Below are positions 11,406-24,872 of a stretch of 64,000 bases of DNA, in pieces. The notes under the pieces were generated by a model. The model did no database searches. It worked only from the letters and a program-made list of their open reading frames with translations, and had not been told where the DNA came from. This DNA comes from Plantago elongata. Lineage: Eukaryota; Streptophyta; Magnoliopsida; Lamiales; Plantaginaceae. Location: contig JAYMSP010000043.1 in assembly GCA_036897095.1 (NCBI GenBank), positions 1-64,000 on the forward strand, written 5' to 3'. Every line of letters begins with the position of its first letter. The stretch's first letter is position 1. Position numbers and translations under genes: made by a program.

Positions 11406-12735
11406 AGCTACACAATGATAAAAACTTACTATCTATATATACATAGTGGAGTATAAATGCAGTATAAAAGCTACTTGTCTATGATGTTCCAACATTTCTT
11501 CGAGCTACTATTTCCTTTTTCTCACGAATATTCTTCATGGCCATTTTCCGTAATTCCTTGTGTTCCTCAGCTAGCGATTTTTCTACGGGAATATCTGTCC
11601 TCAAATTTAAGTAACAACACACTTATATATACATATATTACTAATGGATGCATCTACGTATAATCTATTGATTTAAACATTTTGCACTTGTTATCTTTTT
11701 TCTTTTTCAACAATGAGGGACTTTTATTTTTCCTCTTGTTATTTATTCATGTTGAAACTCTAAAACAACACAAAAGACTTTGAAGTAAATAGTGTGTAGC
11801 TTAACGGTAAAATTTGTAGTTTGAGTCGATGAGGTGTAATGTTTAAATTCAAATTGAACTATCAAGGTAGAATTTAGTATTCAAATTGATTATTTGTTTT
11901 TAGCTTGAGTGATCCCACACATCGACTTGAGTTTTTAAGTTTGAATCATCCATTGTATTACTTCATAGGCATTTTCTCATGTATATATTGTGGTTTGCTC
12001 ATTAAAGTGAATTCCTAAATGAAATAAAAATATATTATGCTTGGAGTTAATTTGTCCTTCAAATAGAGTTACTGAGTTAAAATTTGTCCCTCCATTAAGA
12101 ATTGTTCACTTATATGATTGAATTACTCAACTGAAATTATGCATGTCTTACAATATTTGTTTTCCTTACTTTCTCCATCCTTTATCATTTATCTATTAAT
12201 AATCTTAAAAACAACGACGAAAAGTCTATGGCCTATATAAGCGTGATGGATGGAGTACATTTAGGAATTACTATTTTATACTTTGATTTTGTAAATGAAA
12301 CTCCACGAAATTCAAAAGAATGCAACATAAGATTTTGCCTATATAGCATGGCTACTGATCAAACATGACTCACATCTTTTATTATATATAGATGGATGTA
12401 TTAAAAATAATTAACTTTAATTGAGAGAGACTTTATCTGAAAGACTAGATTAGCATCACACATTTAACTATAACAACGCACATTTATATACAATCTTTGT
12501 GTTTAAAATTACATGTAATGCAAGTATAATTCAAAGGTATTGAATACACAGTGTTTGGGCATAAGAATTCGGAAATTGAATTAAATATATTACCATCTGG
12601 TCCATTGTAAAAGTAAAATAAAATTTAAAAATAATAAGTGAAAGGATGATAAAAAGAATTACTGCTCGTACGGTTTACATTGTCAGCCCGAACATATAAT
12701 AAGAATATTTATTAAGGGTATCAAATGAAATATAC
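11406..12735. other. Intergenic DNA without recognised content
   Basis: AT-rich DNA. A weak SINE-like phrase (agtgtgtagcttaacggta) lies near 11790, but the B-box is not convincing. No gene was found. Confidence 0.4.
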
Positions 12736-12739
12736 CTTA

Positions 12740-12980
12740 TCTAAAGAAACAGGGTAGTTAGCAGACCAACTTTTAGTTTTCTTATTTTACCCCTCATTAT
12801 AACTACTTTTTTCCTTACACTATTTTATATAGTTTAATCTTATTAAAAATTGTACTACAATTGATAATTCGATTATAGTGTAAAATTATTATTAATTTAA
12901 TATTTTTTTAGTAATATTAAATTATTAATAAGTTGAAAGTTCACCACGCGAATACTACGTGTCAATTTTCTAGAAAAAAC
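12740..12980 (+). repeat. Dispersed AT-rich repeat, copy matching 43880-44090 inverted
   Basis: The sequence from agggtagttagcagaccaac (12751) through the Lys/Asn-like AT tract to aataagttgaaagttcacc is matched, in reverse complement and in the same order, at 43880-44090. The shared landmarks include the block around tataatcgaattatcaat and the block around taagattaaac. It is probably a MITE; the exact ends are uncertain. Confidence 0.65.
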
Positions 12981-13842
12981 GTGATTCTTTTATAATTTTA
13001 GAAACTATTAATACTTTGGATAATTTTATTTTGATACTCCTAAAACATCTTTAATTATATTACATTCTCCAAATTATCATATAAAAGAAATTTTTGTGAT
13101 GACCTACGTACATTGTGACATTTATTCATGAAGACATACCAATTCAATTAAATTTTATATTTTTATGAAATTCTCATATTCGTTGAATTCATGAAGACAT
13201 ACCAATTCACTTTAATTGAATAAATATTTAGATGATAGAGACTTATATTATTATATACATGACTAAGATCAATCTAAATTTTAATCTTAATGCACGATTG
13301 TATAATGAAGAAGACGGTAAATCAGAACAAGCAATTCCATATTATATACAATATATCAACATGCCTTTGATTTTCACGTATATCTTAACAAAATTATACT
13401 ACATTATGTACATATAACCACAAGTTAAATTACTTCCCCATATTTTATTACCATGGTGTAGGGGGTGAAGATCTTAGATAGTTTCTCATGCATCGACGTG
13501 TATGAGCATATGTAGCTTACATGATTTGCCACTTATATTTTTGAATTTAGCGACGGTCTCGTAGCTATTTATATTTTTTGTAATTGAGGCTGGATTTAGT
13601 ATACCCTTGTGCTTTGTAATTACCTTGTAACGTTGGTAAAACGTTTTTAGATAGATCGTTTGATTTCGATAATTATTTAAATTGGTGCTTGTGGAAGTTG
13701 TTATTTAACTTGGATTGGAAATTTGTGTATGAAATGTTGTATACTTATGAAGTTAAAAAAATAATAATAAAATTATAAACACAAATAGAGAAAGTAAACA
13801 ATTTTAACAAATCAAATATTACTTACAATAATGTTTGTACAT

Positions 13843-13879
<37 letters not shown>

Positions 13880-14900
13880 GGGACATGAACGTCTTAATTG
13901 CACTTGTGCTATTTTTAAGGAATATCTTAATTATAGGCAAACTGCAACAAATGAATATTCTTCTTAGTAATTTGAAACTTATCAGAATTTGTATTTACTA
14001 ATAATAGTTCATCGTTTACTAATAATAGTTAACTTCACATGAAATCATTGTAAAATAGGTCTTATATCATGAAGAAAAGAAGAGGAATTTTAAATTGGTT
14101 TTTTATATTTTAAAATTACCACTTCAAATTTTACATATGTAATATATCTCTTCTTTGAATTAGACTACTCCATATGATATTAATCTACCTATATTACTAT
14201 ATATGCCTATACTATAAGGTTTTTTATTAGTAATCTGCAAACCTATTTTATTTGGAGAACCAAGATATTTTCACTCTTGGGAGTTTATGGCATGCAAGTC
14301 GACAGATTTGCACATGGAGCTAAGTTTAGGCTTCTTCTTAGCTTGCACTATGCTATTAATATCTACTGATCAAGTACTGGAATTTATTTATACTCCACTA
14401 AAGTTCATACAACGTTATTAGCATGCAGGATAATGTCCATTTCCGGTCACGAATGGTGACCACTAACATGGTGTCCGCCATTGTACTATGTACCTCGTAC
14501 TCTATAATGATGTTATTGATTTCAAAAAAGAAACAAGATCTTTGGTGAAATATAAATATTTATTTTATAATTACGATTATAATAATACGTTAAATATAAA
14601 ATTTATGAAGTTTTTAACGGAACAAAGATAGTATAGATCTATAATGCTACAATCTTCACCAAGCTGTCATGTTGATGCACTAAACCCATTTGTCGATTCA
14701 GTTGTGCTTTGACATTGAATTTCTCAACGTGTGCAAAGAAACCTTACCACACCAAACTTTCTAAGTTTCAACGTCAACATTTCTCTTCAACTTTGAAACT
14801 AGCTAGATCCAAACTAATCAGTCTCTTGAGTTAACACACTTTGATGAGGTTAGGTTCTCCTCTATTGGAAACTCATACATTTGAGTTAAAAGAATAAAGT
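12981..14900. other. AT-rich intergenic DNA with a (TA)n tract
   Basis: This stretch contains a (TA)n microsatellite at about 13848-13876. A 22-bp direct repeat (ttcatgaagacataccaatt...) starts at 13125 and 13188. No gene was recognised. Confidence 0.5.
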
Positions 14901-14901
14901 T

Positions 14902-15063
14902 TAAGGTTGTGTTCTCTTCAATTTAAAATTACTTCAGTTCAGTTAAATTCAGTTTAGTTCAGATTAGTTATAATTTATACCTTATTTTAATTCAGTTAAA
15001 TTTAATTTAATTTAATTTAATTTAATAAATTTTAGTTGAATAGAATAGAATATAATAGAATAG
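14902..15063. repeat. CAGTT-rich element, single-arm copy
   Basis: It begins aaggttgtgttctcttcaa, then carries attacttcagttcagtt, tagttataatttatacctta and a short (AATTT)n run, and ends agttgaatagaatag. The same order of landmarks is found in each arm of the 57413-57731 hairpin and at 51154-51333. It is a diverged member of one repeat family. Confidence 0.65.
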
Positions 15064-15734
15064 TGCAAAGTGTTAAACAGACTAGTCCATAACCTATATG
15101 AGGATGGAAATGAGCTGTTCATCTTTGGTCTTTTTTGTATTAAAACACTTTGGGCCGATTAAGCATTAAATTATGGTATTAGATCGCGTAATATATGTAG
15201 TGGATGAAAAGGATTTGTTTACAGTTACAGATAGTTCCAGATAATAGATCTTAAAACTCTATACGTGAGAAATTGTAATGTGCCTTGGGGAAAAGGTATT
15301 TTCCATTATGGAAATTAATTAGCAAACATTCACTAATTAATTCCATTCTAATGCGTTCTTTTAAGAATATACCTAACAATCAATGTTGTATCAACCTAAC
15401 AAATATATATGCCAATGACTATGAGGTTAGCATGCATCCATTTTCAACAGAAGTTGAACACATGACTTTAGATTATGGTACAAAGATTTCAATAACCAAT
15501 TCTGCATAAACGAAACAGATTATGGCCTAGCCCATGAAGTAGCGTTTTTACTCCAACAAGGCTTGACCAATTTATGGGCCAGTACCCAATTCACTAGACC
15601 ACCCCTTTTCGTCCAACTTCACTAATAAACTTAATCCGAGAGACCCCTTATAAATAATAAGATTAAATAATTATATATTTGATTATTTTTCACGAATCTT
15701 TTAACACGAATTCATTAGAAATGGACCAAGAAAA
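15064..15734. other. Intergenic DNA without recognised content
   Basis: One 74-codon ORF lies here, but it has no recognisable domain or codon character. Confidence 0.4.
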
Positions 15735-16015
15735 AATTAGATAATATAATATATTAATTAAATAATAGTGTAAATTTAATATAATGTAAAACCTAGATAC
15801 TTCTTTTAATAAACTAGACAATATAATTTAACAACTAGACAATCATATTATATCGAATGAAAATTTATATACAAGTAATAAAACTAAATAATATTATTTA
15901 CAAAACTAGATAATAAAGTTACTAAACTAGACAATATGTTGTAAAATTCAAAAATATATAATGAACTAAAACACATAATATTTATATAAAAACTAGATAA
16001 TATGTGTTAAAACTA
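15735..16015. repeat. Degenerate CTAGAYAATAT word array
   Basis: About eight variants of aaaCTAGAyAATAt (yAAT preceded by tta/cta) occur in 280 bp, at irregular spacing of roughly 20-65 bp. The style is the same as that of the ATCATG and GAAACTAA arrays elsewhere in the window. Confidence 0.6.
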
Positions 16016-17169
16016 AAGGGTTTCACTGGACTTTTATAATGTAGTAGAAATTTTATGCTACTTAGTAAACTTCAAAGTAACTATAATAAATCAAATAAAT
16101 CGTACTCCATTTTAGCTTTAAATTTTAGCACAAAATAAAATATAAATTGTGTTATTCATAAAATATTTTCAAATAAGTGTAAAAAAGGAAAAAAAATTGA
16201 TCAGCTCAACAAAAAGTAAATAATGAATTAGCTGAAAATGATTAATACAAAATTTTAACATAAGGGGAAGTAGTATCATGAAATACACATCACATACTCC
16301 TATATTTATATAATTACACTTACTTTAGATAAAAGCACATGCAACAACGTGTCGTTGGGTAGAAGAACAATAAACTCAAAATTCGTTAATTCAAAATAAT
16401 GTTGAGAATTGACTTAAAACTTGTTGATTCAACTGAATATCGAGAATTCATGGATCAAGATTCATTAATTCATAAAAATACTGAAAATTGACAGATTTGA
16501 AGGAACGCCTTAATTTTTTTATGTAAACTCAAAAACTGATCTGAAAAAAATAATAAAGAGGTACTTAAATAGCTAGTAAATCCTAACCCTAGTTGCTACC
16601 ATAATACTTATATAACAAAAAAATTCTAATAAATAAATAAAATACAAATTTAACCCTTGACATTTTACATCTAATAGTAAACGCTATTCGTTCCACATCA
16701 TTCTCTCAAGGACAGATAAGATCCGTCCTCGAACCATAAGCCACGTCATTGTTTCCTCTATCAAATACATGTTGGGCGTCGTCAATAAACTCTAACACAC
16801 GTGGGTGTGTGTAATGCTGGTAACACTGGTCTTGCATGTTGTTGCATGGAAACTCCATTTAATTTCTCCAGTAATGTAAGATATAATGGGTATTTCTCTA
16901 ACACTCTATCTTCCATTAAAATTTGTTGATACGCTTCTTAACCATTTTCCTTCTCATCAGATGCTTCTAAATTCGAAACAAAGAGTATGGACAACTCAGG
17001 TACCTTCGATTGTACTTCACTAACTTGGATCCCATAAGGCACATAATAGTTATTTTTTGTAGAGAGAAGCACATCTTATACAACAATCTTTTTCTATCTT
17101 CCAAAACTTCCTCATCCCAAATAATAAGAACACCATTATCTTCACCCCTACCATGTTCATCTGGGTAAT
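16016..17169. other. Unresolved repeat-like stretch
   Basis: From about 16680 to 17170 the composition becomes more balanced and the minus strand has broken coding-like reading (for example an acidic stretch with DEHGRGEDNGVLIIWDEEVL at about 17165-17105). It may be decayed transposon protein sequence lying beside the LTR-like block that follows. I could not name a family. Confidence 0.3.
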
Positions 17170-18970
17170 CATCTTGTAAAGCCCTTAAATTTTTTAAGTA
17201 ATTTTTCAAAAGACAAGGGCATTAAAATCGATAACAAAAATACAATATATAAACTTTGAGAAGCTAATACTCGAAAAGTTTCACAAAACTGACTATTTGC
17301 AAAAGCAGCGGCTAAAACACAAGATTTACAAGCTAAAAGTTTACAAAAACTCCAAGTAAATCCCCACTCTTTGTTGCTGAACATCTAGGTCTCCGAGGCA
17401 TCCTGACTGACTATATCTACAAGAAGTGAATAAAAATAAGTGTGAGAAAAATTCCAGTGGTGTTCAGTGCTAAGTGACTTCGAAGCAAGTAATACGAAGT
17501 ATTTTCTGTTTGTAAGTGAATCAACAAAGTAGTTTTTATTTTCAAACAAATCAAGTAAAAATCAATAATCAACGAACAAGACATATACGAGGTACAATAA
17601 ATCGTTGGTGCAGTCATCCTTATATCCCCAGTCCAAGCCCTTACCACTCAGGACAGATTGCAAGTCTGACAAACGAGAAACGAGGCGAGTACCCTGCCAT
17701 GGTACAAGGGTAGTTAACTACTACTCTCAAAGACCTCGACGACTTTTGCCTCACGTCTTGGGATAATAAGCAGAGGCACCTCATGAACAACTCGACAGAC
17801 ACAACTGCCCAAGTATGTCCATCGGGTACTCCCACCAAATTGCGCATAAACGAGGCGAGTCAATTTGAGTATATCGAATAAACGAGGCAAATCTAGTAAA
17901 CGAGTTAACGAGGCCAAAAATCAGTAAACGAGTATCACTTTCTTTTGAACGGAAGCATGAGTAAAATCTTTGATGCAATTTTCAAGATTTGATTTTTATG
18001 AAGCTTTCACAAACTTTGAGATGCAATACCATATATACTTATATGGGTTTTCAAAATAGCTTATGGTAGTTTGACAATATTTACATATAATAGTTTTGGG
18101 TAGAACACTTACCTCAAATAGTTTGACAATATTTGGATGGGGATTTGAATATCCCCATTTCGCTCTATGAACAGTGATTTGGCCTAAAATACACTTAAAC
18201 TACCCCACTCAAATATCCATCCAAACACAAAATACATTCAAATGCCCACTCAAATGTCCATCCAAACAGCCCCTAAGCATCCCACAAATCCTGATAAAAG
18301 GTATATTACTTTGTATTTATGCAAAAATAAACGATGAATACCCTTAAAACCCCCACGAACGAACACAAGCAGACATAGAAACTTAAGCATGTACTTTCAT
18401 ATAATCAAGTTAACAAACTAAAAGCAAACTCATACTAGTCGGACCAACTATATCAGAACCAAGCCTCACAACAATCGCATCCACACAAAAAACAAGGAAA
18501 TAAGAAGTTCAGAAGTTTAGTCAAGAGAGCAATAGATCGATAGCACAATCAGAAAGGAGCACAACTTGTTCCATATAAATCAAAATCAGCTAGATTTGAG
18601 GATAACAATCAAGTCAGCTAAAAGACCAATATCCCATGAAAAGTCAACCACCAATGCACCAGATATATAGAGAATAGTACAGGCTAATCGCCTGGTACAG
18701 AAAAACAAGAAGTTCGACCACCAAACAGTAGAGAAACCCAAATGACCATCAACACACACACACACACATGCATCTATTACAATTGGCAAGCACTTGAAAT
18801 AGCCTAGTGCAAATAATAAGTTAATCATAAATCCCTCAAACAGTCTATAGACTATCATAACCATGCCAGTAACTCAAATACACCATAAGACAAATGGTAA
18901 GAGAAAGGTAAAGTTATAGGAGTTTATTTACATTGGCCCATAACCAAGTTCATCAAGAAAGAGACCATTA
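17170..18970 (-). mobile_element. LTR-like repeat, probably a Ty3/Gypsy fossil
   Basis: This is a long, non-coding, moderately GC-balanced block with no ORF of coding character. It has an internal cluster of AAACGAG words (17671-17931) and a short MITE inserted at about 18140-18277. A younger Copia element begins at its right edge. Length and texture suggest an old LTR or untranslated part of a Gypsy-type element. No second copy lies in the window to confirm it. Confidence 0.3.
18140..18277. mobile_element. GGGGCTGTTTG-ended MITE inside the LTR-like block
   Basis: The right end ccatccaaacagcccctaag is the reverse complement of the GGGGCTGTTTGG end type. The left end is tttggatggggatttgaat. 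The centre (aacagtgatttggcctaaaa) matches the centre of the copy at 52096-52258 (aacagtaatttttgacataa), so the two belong to one family. Confidence 0.55.
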
Positions 18971-21900
18971 TTAAGGAATATAAATCATCCTAATTATTGT
19001 GTACACTCTTATACCTAGTTCCTCTTTTCAGACACTGCATTTTTTTGTTCCTCTTCATCCGCCGGCGACCTTGCTCTGCCTTTGCGACTCCACTCTCCCA
19101 TATAACTACTCATCCAGCCCTTAATTGCAGCCATCCATCATGTCCACCGATGAACAGACCTCCACCGCCATCGATGTCACCGGATATCAGCCTCCGATTA
19201 CTCAGATTACCACCATTACCATCCCTTTCCTACCTACCATAAGCCTACTCGAATAAATTTTCCTCACTCGCGCTCGTTGTTCCTTGCTACATTGAATGGT
19301 TATGATTTACAGGGCTTCATTGATGGTACAATCTCAGCTCCTCCACCGACTTCAAAGGAATATAAGCCATGGTTTCGTCAAGACCAATTGGTTCTGGCTC
19401 ATCTCCAGGGGTCTCTAACTGATGAGGTAATCCCTTACACTACTTCCTATACATCTGTTGTTGATGCTTGGAATGGACTGCATCAGATGTTTGCTAGCAA
19501 ATCACAAGCTAGAGTGATGCAATTGAAATTCGATCTTGCCCGAGCCCACGTCGGGTCTCGTCCTGTTGCGGAATTTTTGCACTCTCTTAAGGCCAAAGCT
19601 GATGAATTGACACTAATCGACTCCCATGTATCTGAAGATGATGATTTTACCTTATATGTGCTAAATGGTTTGTCTCACAAGTATAGAGATATTGCATTTT
19701 CTAGATGTTCCTTACCCGCCTCCATTACGTTACCGAACTGCTTGATTTGTTGAATGTTCAGGAACACTTTGTGGATAAATTGGATGAAACTTCGACGACC
19801 TTGACAGTTTCTGCCAACTTGGCTAATTCTGGTAACTCTGGGAAATCTCGTTCCTGGAATTAACCCTTTCATAGTCGTGGCAGGACTCAGCCACAAGGTT
19901 CTTGTCAACCTGGTAAGCAAAACTTTAAAGATAAACAGTCCGGTCAATCTAATGATAACGGCTTCTGTCAGTGGTGCGAGATTTATGGGCATACAGCCTT
20001 GAAGTGTCGTAAGTTGCAGGCTCGGCTTAATGCATCAGCTCATATGGCTCACTCACCAATTTTCCATGCTCCCCCTAATTCTTGGCTTGTGGACTCGGGT
20101 GCATCACACAACTTAACTTCTGACCTTGGGAATTTATCTCTTCATTCTGAGTATGACGAACGGAAGAAGTGCAACTCACTGATGGGTCTTCTATGCCAAT
20201 ATATCATAATGGTATAACTCATTTAAAGTTTCCTTCACGCACTCTCACTTTATCAAATGGTTTGTGTGTTCCCCGTGCCCAACCGAACTTAATGTATGTT
20301 CATCAACTCACGAAAGCTAATAATGTGTCTGTGGAATTTTTTTCCAACTCCTTTTATTGTGAAGGATCGTCTTATGGGGGCGCCTCTGGCTCGAGGAAAA
20401 TGTGAGAAGGGAATTTATCACCTTCAAGTTCCAACTTTTTATTTAAAATCTTCGGCACACTTTAATCTTCTGGGTTTACGCACTTTTGTTGCTAATTGGC
20501 ATGCGCGGTTGGGAAACCCATCTCACCGTGTAAGCACCTTTGTTATTTCAAACAATAAATTGCCGACCTTGAATTCCGGTATGTTGGATTCGGCTTGTGA
20601 CTCATGCTTATGTTGTAAGACGCATAGACTACCTTTTTCAAATTCATCATTGAATGATTTACATCCACTGCATTATATTTTTGCTGATGTGTGGGGTCCC
20701 TCCGTGACTTCTTTTGATGGTAGTCCATTCTATCTTCTCTTGGTTGACGCTTTTACAAAATATTGTTGGTTATTTCCACTGGAAAGCAAGTAACAAGTCG
20801 ATACTATTTTCCAACAATTGTCCATTGGTTGAAAAGCAATTTGGGCACACGATCAAAATTTTTTATAGCGACAATGGTGGTGAATTATGGCTTTGCGGTC
20901 TTATTTCTCGCTTCGGGGAATTAATTGGTTAACTACAACACCCTGTATGCCTGAACAAAATGGATTAGTTGAGCGTCGTCATCGTCACATTGTTGAAACA
21001 GACAAGACACAACTTCATTTTTCGAAATTGCCTTCTCACTTTTGGACTTCTACTTTTCAAACTGCTATTTACCTCATCAATCGGATGCCTACTCCGGTTT
21101 TGAAAAATAAAAGTCCATTTGAGGTCCTCTTTCGTCAAGTACCAAATTACAAGAAGCTACAGACTTTTGGGTGCATATGTTATCCTTGGTTACGCCCGCA
21201 CGTATCCAACAAACTTGAGCCATACTCTCGTTTGTGCATCTTTATTGGCTACTCGACCACCCAAAGTGTGTATCGGTGTCTTGATCCAACAACAGGCCGG
21301 ATCTATGTTTCTCGCCATGTTCGATTTCGTAAGGATGCATTTGCTAAGTTGATTCCACCTGTCAAATCTGTCTCTGCCAACTCCGATGAATCTCCCGAAC
21401 TAATTATGTCTTCCGTATCATCGATTCCCTTGCCTGCACCGCACACTAGCATTCCTCCTGCCGGTCAATCTTCAGTACCACTTGATGATGAACCACCTCA
21501 ACACCCATGCTCACCGGCAACTTTTTCCCCGGTCCCATCTCCCATCCATGATACATCTCGTCGTGGACAACGCATCAGCCAAATCTCCTCTTGCCTTGAT
21601 GGCTTTCTAACTGACCTACCGCCTTCACTTACACATTCTAAGGCGAATGCTGCCACCAAACATCCCTTACATGATGATGTTTCCCCGACATGCGTCTCTT
21701 AGGCCTTAAAAGATACACGGTGGCGACAAGCAATGGCTGATGAATTTACGACTCTCACTAATCATGGTACTTGGGATCTTGTTCTTGCTCCTGTAAATCG
21801 GACTGTTATCGGGTGTAAGTGGGTCTTCACAATTAAACGCAAATCTAATGGCACCATTGATCAGTTTAAGGCCCATCTTGTGGCTAATGGATTCCATCAA

Positions 21901-23334
21901 CGACCGGGCTTGGACTACCATGAAACATTTAGCCCCGTCGTAAAGCCTGTCACCATCCGCACAGTTCTCCACATGGCTCTATTTCATGGTTGGGAGCTTC
22001 ACCAACTTGACATTAGTAATGCTTTTCTCCATGGTTCTCTCTCTGACCAGTCTTTATGGTCCAACCCCAGGATTTGTTGATTGTAATCACCCAGAGCATG
22101 TATGCTTTCTCCATAAATCACTATATGGTCTTCGCCAGGCACCACGGGCCTGGTACCATGCTCTTAGTGCTGCACTTCAGGATTTTGGCTTTTGTCAGCG
22201 AAGGCAGATACATCACTTTTTATCTATCGACGTGCCACTGATTTCTTAGTGGTCCCGGTGTATGACGATGATATTATTCTCACTGGATGTAGCTCATCAC
22301 TTCCGACAACTCTCACTCGACATCTCCAACACCGATTTGCGGTTAAAGATCTTGGACCTTTATCATACTTTCTTGGAGTTGAAGTAGCTCAATGTCGAGA
22401 AGGACTCTTCCTATCTCAACATAAATATACAATTGACCTTCTACGTCGACATTCCATGGATGGATGCGAAAGCTGTTTGCACCCCCATGGCGACGTCCTC
22501 CCCTTTATATGTGTCGGGCTCCGTTGATCCTTCTACAATACCTCACACTAACTCGACCAAATATTTCCTTCACTGTTGACCGGCTAGCTCAGTCTATGTC
22601 TTCACCCACATTCTCGGATTGGTTAGCTGTCAAACGTCTCCCCCGGTACCTTAAGGGGACACTTCATCATGGGTTGTTACTTCGCAAACCCACTGCCTTG
22701 ACCATTACTGCCTACTTGGATTCTAATTTTGGCGGGGATCTACGTGATGGCAAGTCGACCTCATCATATATCATTTTTCTTGGATCCAGTCAAATCTCAT
22801 GGCGATCTCGAAAGCAGACAGGTGTTGCACGTTCTTCCACGGAGGTGGAATACCAGGCTCTTGCTTCCACTGCTGCGGAAGTGTGTTGGATCTTTCACCT
22901 ATTTCGTGAACTTGGTCTATCTCTCAACACACCTCCTCGGTTACTTTGTGACAACCTTAGTGTAACTCGGCTTGCCCTACATCCAATTATGCACTCACGC
23001 ATGAAGCATATTACTTTGGATCTACACCTTGTTCGTGATCTCTCATCCAAAGGCATATTTTGAGTGGATTATGTGAATACTCAAGACCAACTTGTTGATG
23101 CCCTGACTAAACAAATGCTTGGTTGTGCTAGGTTTCTCTCCTTACGTTCTAAAATTTTCGTGGCGGATGTCACTTCAATTTTACGGGAGGTATTAAGGAA
23201 TATAAATGTCCCTAATTGTAATTAGTCATAATTAGTGGGTTTGTAATTAGCTGTATATTTTCTTACCTATTCCTTTTCGTTGTACCCTGTATATATGGAG
23301 ACTAGTCTCCTTTAATAATAAAAAAAAAAAAAAA
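18970..23334 (+). mobile_element. Ty1/Copia retrotransposon fossil, near full length
   Basis: Broken Copia element. Its parts run in canonical order: remnant 5' LTR (about 18972-19050), gag of the UBN2 type (about 19277-19750), CCHC zinc knuckle (near 19970-20010), aspartic protease with DSGAS (near 20090), GAG-pre-integrase and integrase (about 20420-21350), reverse transcriptase (about 21710-22450), RNase H (about 22600-23100), purine-rich tract, and 3' LTR (about 23191-23334) with a TATATATGGAG promoter-like box. The two LTRs share the start attaaggaatataaat. There are several breaks in the polyprotein, of the order of half a dozen. It looks younger than the 8-10 kb Copia fragment, since most domains read clearly, but it is inactive. 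Confidence 0.9.
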
Positions 23335-24609
23335 CTTCCCAAATATCACACTTTATCAAACATATGTCAATGCCAAGCAACCAAAGCCATACAACAATTC
23401 ATATTTACTCATAAATGAAATGAACAAAAGTGGCAAACACACGACTTCCTCGATCCGTCAATACAAGTGGTCGGTTGGTTCTAACTTTTTCAAAATTCAC
23501 AAGAGTAAACTTTGAGTAACTCTCAAATCGTAGTGCGGTAATTTTTACTTAAATTATAAAGAATTATTTAGATTTTTATTATATTTTATGATTTAATTTA
23601 GTTGATTTGACAAGTTGATGTACTAATTTCATTGTATGATGTTAAGACAGTGCTAACCACCTTCTTCCTTTCAAATTATTAATATATATATTAATGTTGT
23701 ACTATATAGTATTTTGAAAGTTATAACTTATTATTAGTCGTTGTTAGTGGCATGACCTACATGATGATGGTGATGGAGAGTGATCGATATTAAGTGAGAT
23801 ATTCAATCGGCAGGAAATTATACCTTATTTAATTTGTCAGGTTTGAACTTAGAACAAAAGATAATAGAGACTGTATATCATAAGTGCCAACATTCATTAA
23901 TTTTTATATTATATAGTATATGTACAATTGTATTCATGCTCAGATGAACCCCACATTTCACCCCATTAGCGCCAAGTACCATAGCTCCAACTTTTGGATA
24001 TATCATATATGCATCCTTGGTCCTGATTGAACTCCACACTTTGTTATACTTCCTATATATGTAGTACTAATCAATTAGAATATGTTTAGGATATAATTCG
24101 AGTTAAATTATTTTAGTTTAGTTGAAATTGATTTTGTTTTGTGTATTTTAATATATTTTATTCAAATTAAATGCGACATGGAATCTTCTTATTAGAAGTT
24201 AATCTGTTGTGTAACTAATAATAGTGATATAGCTAGGTTGATGAGTGTGTAAAACACATATAAATATATCAATTTATATTGATTAATTGATTGATGTTGT
24301 ACAAAACCGTTTAAGTTCAGATAAGGGATTGTTAGATTTAGTAACGTTTTGTATAAAAGCATAATACATTTTTATATATTATAAATGGTTTTTTAATATA
24401 AATATAAAATTAGTTTTGCTTTTTAAAAAATTTATTAAATTATAACATCTTCAAAAATATATGAACGTATATATACTACGATACCATAACGTAATAAAAA
24501 TAAATATTATAAAATTATTAGTCATACTTTACAAATAATGATAAAACTGATATGTTTATATTGTTATAATTCATATTTGTAGTCGTTAATAATTGTTTAG
24601 TATAGACGA
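23335..24609. other. Intergenic DNA without recognised content
   Basis: The first part may continue the older repeat interrupted by the Copia insertion. The rest is AT-rich without gene signals. Confidence 0.4.
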
Positions 24610-24690
24610 CGAAGTGCAGCTAGTTGGTAAGACGCTTCACCTCCCACCAATAGGTCGAGGGTTCGAGTCACCTTAGCCGTTTCAAAAAAA
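24610..24690 (+). mobile_element. tRNA-derived SINE
   Basis: An A-box-like stretch (gcagctagttggtaagacg) is followed about 30 bp later by a B-box (agggttcgagtcacc), then a short tail ending in an A-run (gtttcaaaaaaac). It is too short and too poor in stems to be a working tRNA gene. A near-identical order occurs inverted at 44597-44685. Confidence 0.65.
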
Positions 24691-24813
24691 CTAAAAATTA
24701 CTTAGTATAATTAAATTAACTAATTTTATACAAATAATTTTTAAAAAATTTAAAACTTGTTTTTAAAAAAAAAGGTCCTGAATTGAATCGGATCTGAATC
24801 GAAAAACCGATCG

Positions 24814-24872
24814 GAGTTGTGCAAAGCTCCATATCGGAGCTTCAAAGTTCCAGATCAGAGCTTTGCACAGCT
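24814..24872. repeat. Short inverted repeat with GAGCTTTGCACA arms
   Basis: The 12-bp arm tgtgcaaagctc (near 24818) is exactly complementary to gagctttgcaca (near 24858), separated by about 28 bp of related GGAGCTT phrases. Its function is unknown. Confidence 0.6.

Noticed and set aside
24610-24690. Possible true tRNA gene
   Set aside because: A and B boxes are present, but acceptor and anticodon stems do not pair. The sequence recurs with an A-run tail, so it is a SINE.
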